Source: JBCCGG01 sp039029395
GTDB taxonomy: Bacteria > Pseudomonadota > Alphaproteobacteria > Kiloniellales > JAKSDN01
Reading direction: 5' to 3'
DNA: 64,000 nucleotides
Assembly: GCA_039029395.1 (NCBI GenBank)
Contig: JBCCGG010000019.1
Span: 33,435 to 97,434 of the forward strand
Shown here: positions 56,485 to 64,000 of the stretch, in pieces
How the letters are laid out: every line of letters begins with the position of its first letter
How positions within the stretch are numbered: position 1 is the stretch's first letter
Notes under the pieces: model-generated
The model's database searches: none
What the model saw: only the letters and a program-made list of their open reading frames with translations
What the model was told of the DNA's origin: nothing
Program-made: the position numbers and the translations under genes

Positions 56485-57303
56485 TCAGAACTTGCGGATT
56501 TCGCCGGGCTCCATGACCACGATGGTGCCATCGTAATCGCCCAGCGCTGCCTTGAACTGCGCGGGCGTTCCTTTGAGCGGCGGAAAGGTGCCGTAGTGCA
56601 TGGGCATCACGGTCTTGGTCTTGAGCAGCTCGGTGACCGCGTAGGCGACGTGCTGCGGATCCATGGTGAAGTGGCCGCCGATGGGCAGGAAGGCGACGTC
56701 CGGATCGTAGTAAGACCCGATGAAGGCCATGTCGGCGAACACGCCGGTGTCGCCGGCATGATAGAGCTTCTTGCCGTCCTCCAGCTCGATGATGTAGCCG
56801 GCCGGCTCGCCGCCGGGGTAGACCGTGGGCTTGCCGGTGAGCGGATTGGGCCGCACCACCTCCGAGCTGTGCTCGGCGCGCACCATGGTGACCGTGATGT
56901 CCTCGCCGATCGGCTTGATCGGGCCGCTCTTGTTGAAGCGGATCAGCTGCTCGGCGGGCACGATGCCCAGGGTCTTGAAGGTCTGGCCCATGTCGGCGTT
57001 CATGGCAACCTTGGCGCCGGTCAGCTCGGCCAGCTTGGGCGTGTCGCCCACATGGTCGCCGTGGCCGTGGGTCACCAGGATCAGATCGACCGGGCCCAGC
57101 CTTGAGAGGTCCTTGAGCTCTTCCGGCGTCTTGGGATTGCGGGTGATGAAGGGGTCGATCAGGATCACCTTGCCGCCGGGCGTGGTGATCTTAAAGGCGG
57201 CCTGGCCGAACCACTGAACCTCGGCCGCCTGGGCAGGGCCCGCCATTAGGAGAACAAGGCCAAGCAGGCCGGCCGTCAATGCCCTCGTCGCGCGCATCAT
57301 CAT
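56485..57303 (-). CDS. Exported metal-dependent hydrolase, UlaG-like (metallo-beta-lactamase fold)
   Basis: A 272-aa protein with signal peptide (LTAGLLGLVLLMAGPAQA). The metal motif is LVTHGHGDHVGDTPKL (H79, H81, D83, H84), with further ligands in VRAEHSS, YHAGDTGVFADM and PMHYGTF. This is the UPF0173/UlaG branch of the metallo-beta-lactamase superfamily, which hydrolyses lactones, phosphodiesters or similar. Periplasmic placement is unusual for UlaG itself. The substrate is unknown. It converges on the zntB-like gene across the inverted repeat. Confidence 0.88.
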   Translation of the reverse strand: MMMRATRALTAGLLGLVLLMAGPAQAAEVQWFGQAAFKITTPGGKVILIDPFITRNPKTPEELKDLSRLGPVDLILVTHGHGDHVGDTPKLAELTGAKVAMNADMGQTFKTLGIVPAEQLIRFNKSGPIKPIGEDITVTMVRAEHSSEVVRPNPLTGKPTVYPGGEPAGYIIELEDGKKLYHAGDTGVFADMAFIGSYYDPDVAFLPIGGHFTMDPQHVAYAVTELLKTKTVMPMHYGTFPPLKGTPAQFKAALGDYDGTIVVMEPGEIRKF

Positions 57304-57583
57304 GAGCCGTCACCTCCCGGTTGCATATGGTGAGACCGTCAGCATAGCGCGCGGGCGACCTAGGGCAACAGGCCCGGCCGTCAGGGTTGTCAGATAATTT
57401 TCCTAAACACGTGGACCTTTCGTCCTGGCTGGCCACTGAGACCATCAATCGCGGAACATACCTATTGTCACTACCGGCCGATTTCGTCATCACTCCCGTT
57501 CCGAATTTCGCTGGGGGGCGATCCGGTGCCGCCTTCCTGCCGTAATCGCTTATGCAATGCCTAATTCGAGGGGGACCGAATTC

Positions 57584-58423
57584 ATGGAAGACATGCAAGA
57601 CCAAATGCAAGAGGCGATGAGCGAAGCCATGTTCTTCGCCAGCACCTACGGCCTGCGCATCGTCGGCGCGATCGTGGTGCTGATCGTCGGCTGGATCATC
57701 GCCGGCTGGGCCGGGCGGGCGACCGCCAAGTACTTGGGCCGGATCAAGCAGGTAGACCCGACCCTGCGCGGATTCCTGTCCAGCCTGGTGCGCTATATCA
57801 TCCTGATCTTCACCGTGGTCGCGGTGCTCAACCAGTTCGGCGTGCAGACCACCAGCATCATCGCCGTGCTGGGTGCCGCCTCCTTGGCGGTCGGCCTGGC
57901 GCTGCAGGGCACGCTGTCGAACGTCGCGGCCGGCACCATGCTGCTGTTGTTCCGGCCCTTCAAGATAGACGATTACATCGAGGCGGCGGGCGAGGCCGGC
58001 ACGGTCAAGCAGATTTCGCTGTTCGTCACCGAGCTGGCGACGCCGGACAACGTGCAGATCCTGCTGCCCAACTCGCAAGTCTGGGGCTCGGCGATCACCA
58101 ACTATTCCTATCACCCGACCCGTCGCTGCGACATTCTGCTCGGCATCGCCTACGAGGCCGACGTGGAGCGCGCCGGCCAGGTGATCGAGGAGATGGCCGC
58201 TGCCGAGCCTCGGGTGCTTAAGGACCCGGCGCCCCAGATCGTGGTCATGGAGCTGGCCGACAGCTCGGTCAACTACGCGATCCGCCTATGGTGCAACTCC
58301 GCCGACTACTGGAACCTCAAGTTCGACATGACCAAGGCTCTGAAGCAGCGCATGGACGCCGAGGGCATCTCGATTCCCTATCCCCAGCGCATGGTCCACA
58401 TGGTTCAGGCGCCGGCCGAATAG
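57584..58423 (+). CDS. MscS-family mechanosensitive channel
   Basis: A 279-aa channel that opens under membrane tension to release solutes in osmotic downshock. ATG 57584 is preferred for its GAGGGGG site; ATG 57557 is the alternative. Three membrane helices are followed by the pore helix IIAVLGAASLAVGLALQGTL, the family mark, and the beta domain LLLFRPFKIDDYIEAAGEAG. The C-terminal alpha/beta domain is RCDILLGIAYEADVERAGQV. Its size fits small MscS (286 aa in E. coli). It stands alone. Confidence 0.94.
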   Translation: MEDMQDQMQEAMSEAMFFASTYGLRIVGAIVVLIVGWIIAGWAGRATAKYLGRIKQVDPTLRGFLSSLVRYIILIFTVVAVLNQFGVQTTSIIAVLGAASLAVGLALQGTLSNVAAGTMLLLFRPFKIDDYIEAAGEAGTVKQISLFVTELATPDNVQILLPNSQVWGSAITNYSYHPTRRCDILLGIAYEADVERAGQVIEEMAAAEPRVLKDPAPQIVVMELADSSVNYAIRLWCNSADYWNLKFDMTKALKQRMDAEGISIPYPQRMVHMVQAPAE

Positions 58424-58474
58424 GTCGCTGACAGGGCGGGTCAAAGGCTCTATACCCACATCCTTCCAGCGAGG

Positions 58475-58755
58475 ATGGGGATCTTGGCCGACGACTTGAC
58501 CAACCGCCGCAAGCGGCTCAGCTACCGCTGCTGGCACCGGGGCACGAAGGAGCTCGATCTTTTGATCGGCTCCTTCGCCGACCGCTATCTGGGCGAGCTC
58601 GACGGCCGCCAGCTCGACGACCTGGAGGCCCTGCTGCGGGTGCCGGAGCCGATCCTCTACGACTGGCTGTTGGGCAAGAGCCAGCCGCCGGCCGACTACG
58701 ACAGCGAGGTCACCCGGCTTCTGCTGGCCTTTCAGTTCAAGCCGCCGCTCCAATC

Positions 58756-58759
<4 letters not shown>
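58475..58759 (+). CDS. sdhE: FAD assembly factor SdhE
   Basis: A 94-aa helical protein that helps attach FAD to the flavoprotein of succinate dehydrogenase. The mark is RRKRLSYRCWHRGTKELDLL (the RGxxE motif), then GSFADRYLGELDGRQLDDLE and LLRVPEPILYDWLLGKSQPP. Its end overlaps mfd by ATGA. The sdhE-mfd pair is common in alphaproteobacteria. Confidence 0.95.
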
Positions 58760-62250
<3,491 letters not shown>

Positions 62251-62349
62251 GGGATGGGTTACCGCGCTTTAATTTGCCCTTGACTGGTCCGCCGGGAAAT
62301 AATCCATTGCCCAACCCTCCGCTGAGAGTCTGAAAAGGAGCCTTAGGTC

Positions 62350-63390
62350 TTGGCCAAGCTCGACGTCTTCAACTTGACGCTCCTGATGTCCCCCACGGGG
62401 CAAACCCTGTTCGATATCGAGCCGCTGGAGTTCGACCTTAACACGATCGTGGTCAACGAAGCGGGCGATGGCTTCGACATCATTGGGCAGTCCCTGGCGA
62501 CCGGACAGTTCTTCCTGGTGCGCGCGGCCTTCACCCTGGTCTCCGAGAACGAAGCGGTGGTTCATGGCTTCGACATGTTCAACGCGGTCGGCGACCCGGC
62601 GGCCTCGCTCTCCGGGCTGGACTTCAGCCTGGCGGGCGACATCGATCCCTTCGCCCAGGGCCTGGGCCTGTTCCTGACCGGCGACGACCAGATCACCGGC
62701 GCCTTCGGCGTCGACGTGCTCTATGGCGGCCCGGGCAACGACAGCCTGAATGGCGCCGGCGGCAACGATGGCGCGATCTACCTGGGCAGTCACGACGAGT
62801 ACTCTATCCAACAGGTCGGCGCCCAGCTGCAGATCAGCGACATGGTCGGCGGGCGCGACGGCGTCGACCTCTTGACCGATGTCGAGCTGTTTCAGTTCGC
62901 CGACGGAATCTTCAATATCACTTCCCTGCTCGATGTGCCGAACGTCGACAACGGCATATACCGCTTTTTCAACACCAACAGCGGCACCCACTTCTATACG
63001 GCGAGCGCCGAGGAGCGGGACGCGGTGATCAACATCGCCGAGGGCTTCGTGTTCGAGGGCCCGGCCTTCAAGGGTGTGGACGAAAGCGCGAACGGCGCCG
63101 ATGCGGTGTTCCGCTTTTTCAACACGGACACCGGGGTTCACTTCTACACGATCTCGACTGACGAGCGGGACGCGATCCTCGCCAACCTGCCCCAGTTCGT
63201 GCTCGAGGGCGAGGCCTACTTCGCCCACGACACCGCCGAGGCCGGCACCATCCCCTTGTTCCGATTCTTCAACACCGAGACCGGCACCCACTTCTACAGC
63301 GCCAGCGCCGAGGAGCGGGATGCCATTATCGAGAGCCTGCCCCAGTTCGTCTTCGAGGGTACGGCCTATTTCGTCGAAGGGCTCGGATGA
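62350..63390 (+). CDS. Secreted RTX-like protein with three DUF5648 repeats
   Basis: A 346-aa protein starting at TTG, with AAGGAG nine bases upstream. There is no classical signal peptide. The N-terminal part resembles the start of secreted calcium-binding proteins, with one RTX-like Gly/Asp stretch, YGGPGNDSLNGAGGNDG (about 125-141). Residues 204-240, 254-291 and 304-341 are three copies of a DUF5648-type unit (FRFFNTETGTHFYSASAEER, then FVFEGTAYF), 50 residues apart. Type I secretion and a cell-surface or matrix role are likely for RTX proteins; no ABC exporter genes are nearby. The C-terminus carries the last repeat directly. Confidence 0.82.
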   Translation: MAKLDVFNLTLLMSPTGQTLFDIEPLEFDLNTIVVNEAGDGFDIIGQSLATGQFFLVRAAFTLVSENEAVVHGFDMFNAVGDPAASLSGLDFSLAGDIDPFAQGLGLFLTGDDQITGAFGVDVLYGGPGNDSLNGAGGNDGAIYLGSHDEYSIQQVGAQLQISDMVGGRDGVDLLTDVELFQFADGIFNITSLLDVPNVDNGIYRFFNTNSGTHFYTASAEERDAVINIAEGFVFEGPAFKGVDESANGADAVFRFFNTDTGVHFYTISTDERDAILANLPQFVLEGEAYFAHDTAEAGTIPLFRFFNTETGTHFYSASAEERDAIIESLPQFVFEGTAYFVEGLG

Positions 63391-63400
63391 GGGGGCTTGT

Positions 63401-63691
63401 CTAAAGCGTCTCAGGCCAACGCCGCGCCCCGTGCCGCACGGCGAGAACTTCAATGCGATCCTCTTTGCGATTGAGACGGTAGGCCGCGATGTAGGCGGTG
63501 CCGACGATGGGAAGCTCTCGAGTGCCGACGACTCGCCCCGGCCGACCGGCGTGCGGAAAGCGTGCCAACAACTCGACCCTGCTCTCAATTCGTTCGATTA
63601 GGGCGACCGCGGCGATCGGGTTGAGGTCCGCAAGGTAAGTCAGAATGTCGTGCAGGTCGGCTTTGGACGAGGATGTCCATGCGATCCGCAC
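63401..63691 (-). CDS. ParE/RelE-type toxin
   Basis: A 96-aa toxin of a type II system, starting at GTG directly after the antitoxin stop. The fold marks are IAWTSSSKADLHDILTYLAD, ALIERIESRVELLARFPHAG, RPGRVVGTRELPIVGTAYIA and AYRLNRKEDRIEVLAVRHGA. This is the ParE pattern; ParE toxins poison gyrase, RelE relatives cut mRNA. Which of these it does is not set by sequence alone. The antitoxin gene precedes it. Confidence 0.9.
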   Translation of the reverse strand: MRIAWTSSSKADLHDILTYLADLNPIAAVALIERIESRVELLARFPHAGRPGRVVGTRELPIVGTAYIAAYRLNRKEDRIEVLAVRHGARRWPETL

Positions 63692-63943
63692 CTAACCCTT
63701 CTCCGCGCGGTCCTTAATCAAGGCACGCATCTCCGCCATGACCTCGTCATGGGGCACCAACTTGCCTTGGTCGGCTTCCTCAAGCCCGCGCTTGACCCGA
63801 TCTATCCATTGCTGCTCTTCGTCCAGATATCGGATGACCGCATCTCGCAAAATCCAATTGCGCGAGCGGTCTGTAAGCGCGGCGAGCTCGTCCAGCCGTG
63901 CCAACAGCTCATCGTCGACTCTCAAAGTGATTGGCGTGTTCAT
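63692..63943 (-). CDS. Ribbon-helix-helix antitoxin (CopG/ParD-like)
   Basis: An 83-aa protein. The N-terminal ribbon-helix-helix PITLRVDDELLARLDELAAL, then TDRSRNWILRDAVIRYLDEE, binds DNA as a dimer and should repress its own operon. The C-terminal part (WIDRVKRGLEEADQGKLVPH, then AEMRALIKD) would wrap the toxin. Antitoxin before toxin with no gap is the usual order. An AT-rich stretch upstream (63944-64000) is the likely promoter and operator; it is cut by the end of the window. Confidence 0.9.
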   Translation of the reverse strand: MNTPITLRVDDELLARLDELAALTDRSRNWILRDAVIRYLDEEQQWIDRVKRGLEEADQGKLVPHDEVMAEMRALIKDRAEKG

Positions 63944-64000
63944 TCGCCCAATGCCTATGGTGTGTAATCAAAAAGAATCATAATGAATCAAGCATTACAA

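Overview
The window is GC-rich, densely coded chromosomal DNA from an alphaproteobacterium, most likely in or near the Rhodospirillales. The evidence is gene order and protein type: histone deacetylase-like / xseB / ispA / dxs, infA / maf / RNase E-G / yacG, sdhE / mfd, a fused indolepyruvate ferredoxin oxidoreductase, and an alphaproteobacterial-type XRE regulator. No species can be named from the sequence alone.

Layout. 0-6.7 kb: the end of an FMN enzyme, an OmpH/Skp chaperone, a zinc-ribbon/membrane protein pair, a giant coiled-coil protein (1293 aa) with a cadherin-like N-terminal domain, and an XRE regulator. 6.7-9.2 kb: an AT-rich gap, a 59-aa protein, a Crp/Fnr regulator and an isochorismatase-family hydrolase. 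9.4-23.8 kb: about sixteen same-strand genes, many with ATGA or GTGA overlaps, that look like one cell-envelope machine. 24.1-28.7 kb: a winged-helix regulator, an ECF sigma factor, an MFS transporter, an orphan Cys-rich protein and a DUF2780 protein. 28.7-52.3 kb: mostly core metabolism and housekeeping (rpiA, glutamine synthetase-like, PhyH-like, IOR, DUF547, an RND pump with its adaptor, isoprenoid genes, carbonic anhydrase, infA/maf/RNase/yacG, two trypsin-like proteases). 52.4-55.0 kb: tRNA-Phe followed by a small AT-rich island bounded by a 22-bp direct repeat of the tRNA end. 55.3-64.0 kb: zntB-like, an inverted-repeat element, UlaG-like, MscS, sdhE, mfd, an RTX/DUF5648 protein and a ParDE-type toxin-antitoxin pair.

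The most interesting part is 9.36-23.84 kb. It combines an ExbD/MotB-like bitopic protein, a TolQ/ExbB-like channel protein, two single-pass proteins with Pro-rich linkers (one TonB-like in layout), two lytic transglycosylase-like proteins, a membrane-anchored Lon-like (S16) protease domain, two uncharacterised probably cytoplasmic proteins, several periplasmic and lipoproteins, and CsgG/TolB-N-like proteins, one with a peptidoglycan-binding domain. I know of no named system with this composition. The inference is a proton-driven, wall-remodelling, envelope-spanning apparatus, possibly for secretion or envelope maintenance. The large secreted protein at 14.6-16.7 kb is a possible cargo or surface component. 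Functions here are inferred from architecture and remote similarity only; no database search was run.

The tRNA-Phe island carries a membrane-bound LuxR-type regulator divergent from a DUF4405-like membrane protein and a monohaem cytochrome c. It looks like a small redox module acquired by site-specific integration, with no recombinase left inside.
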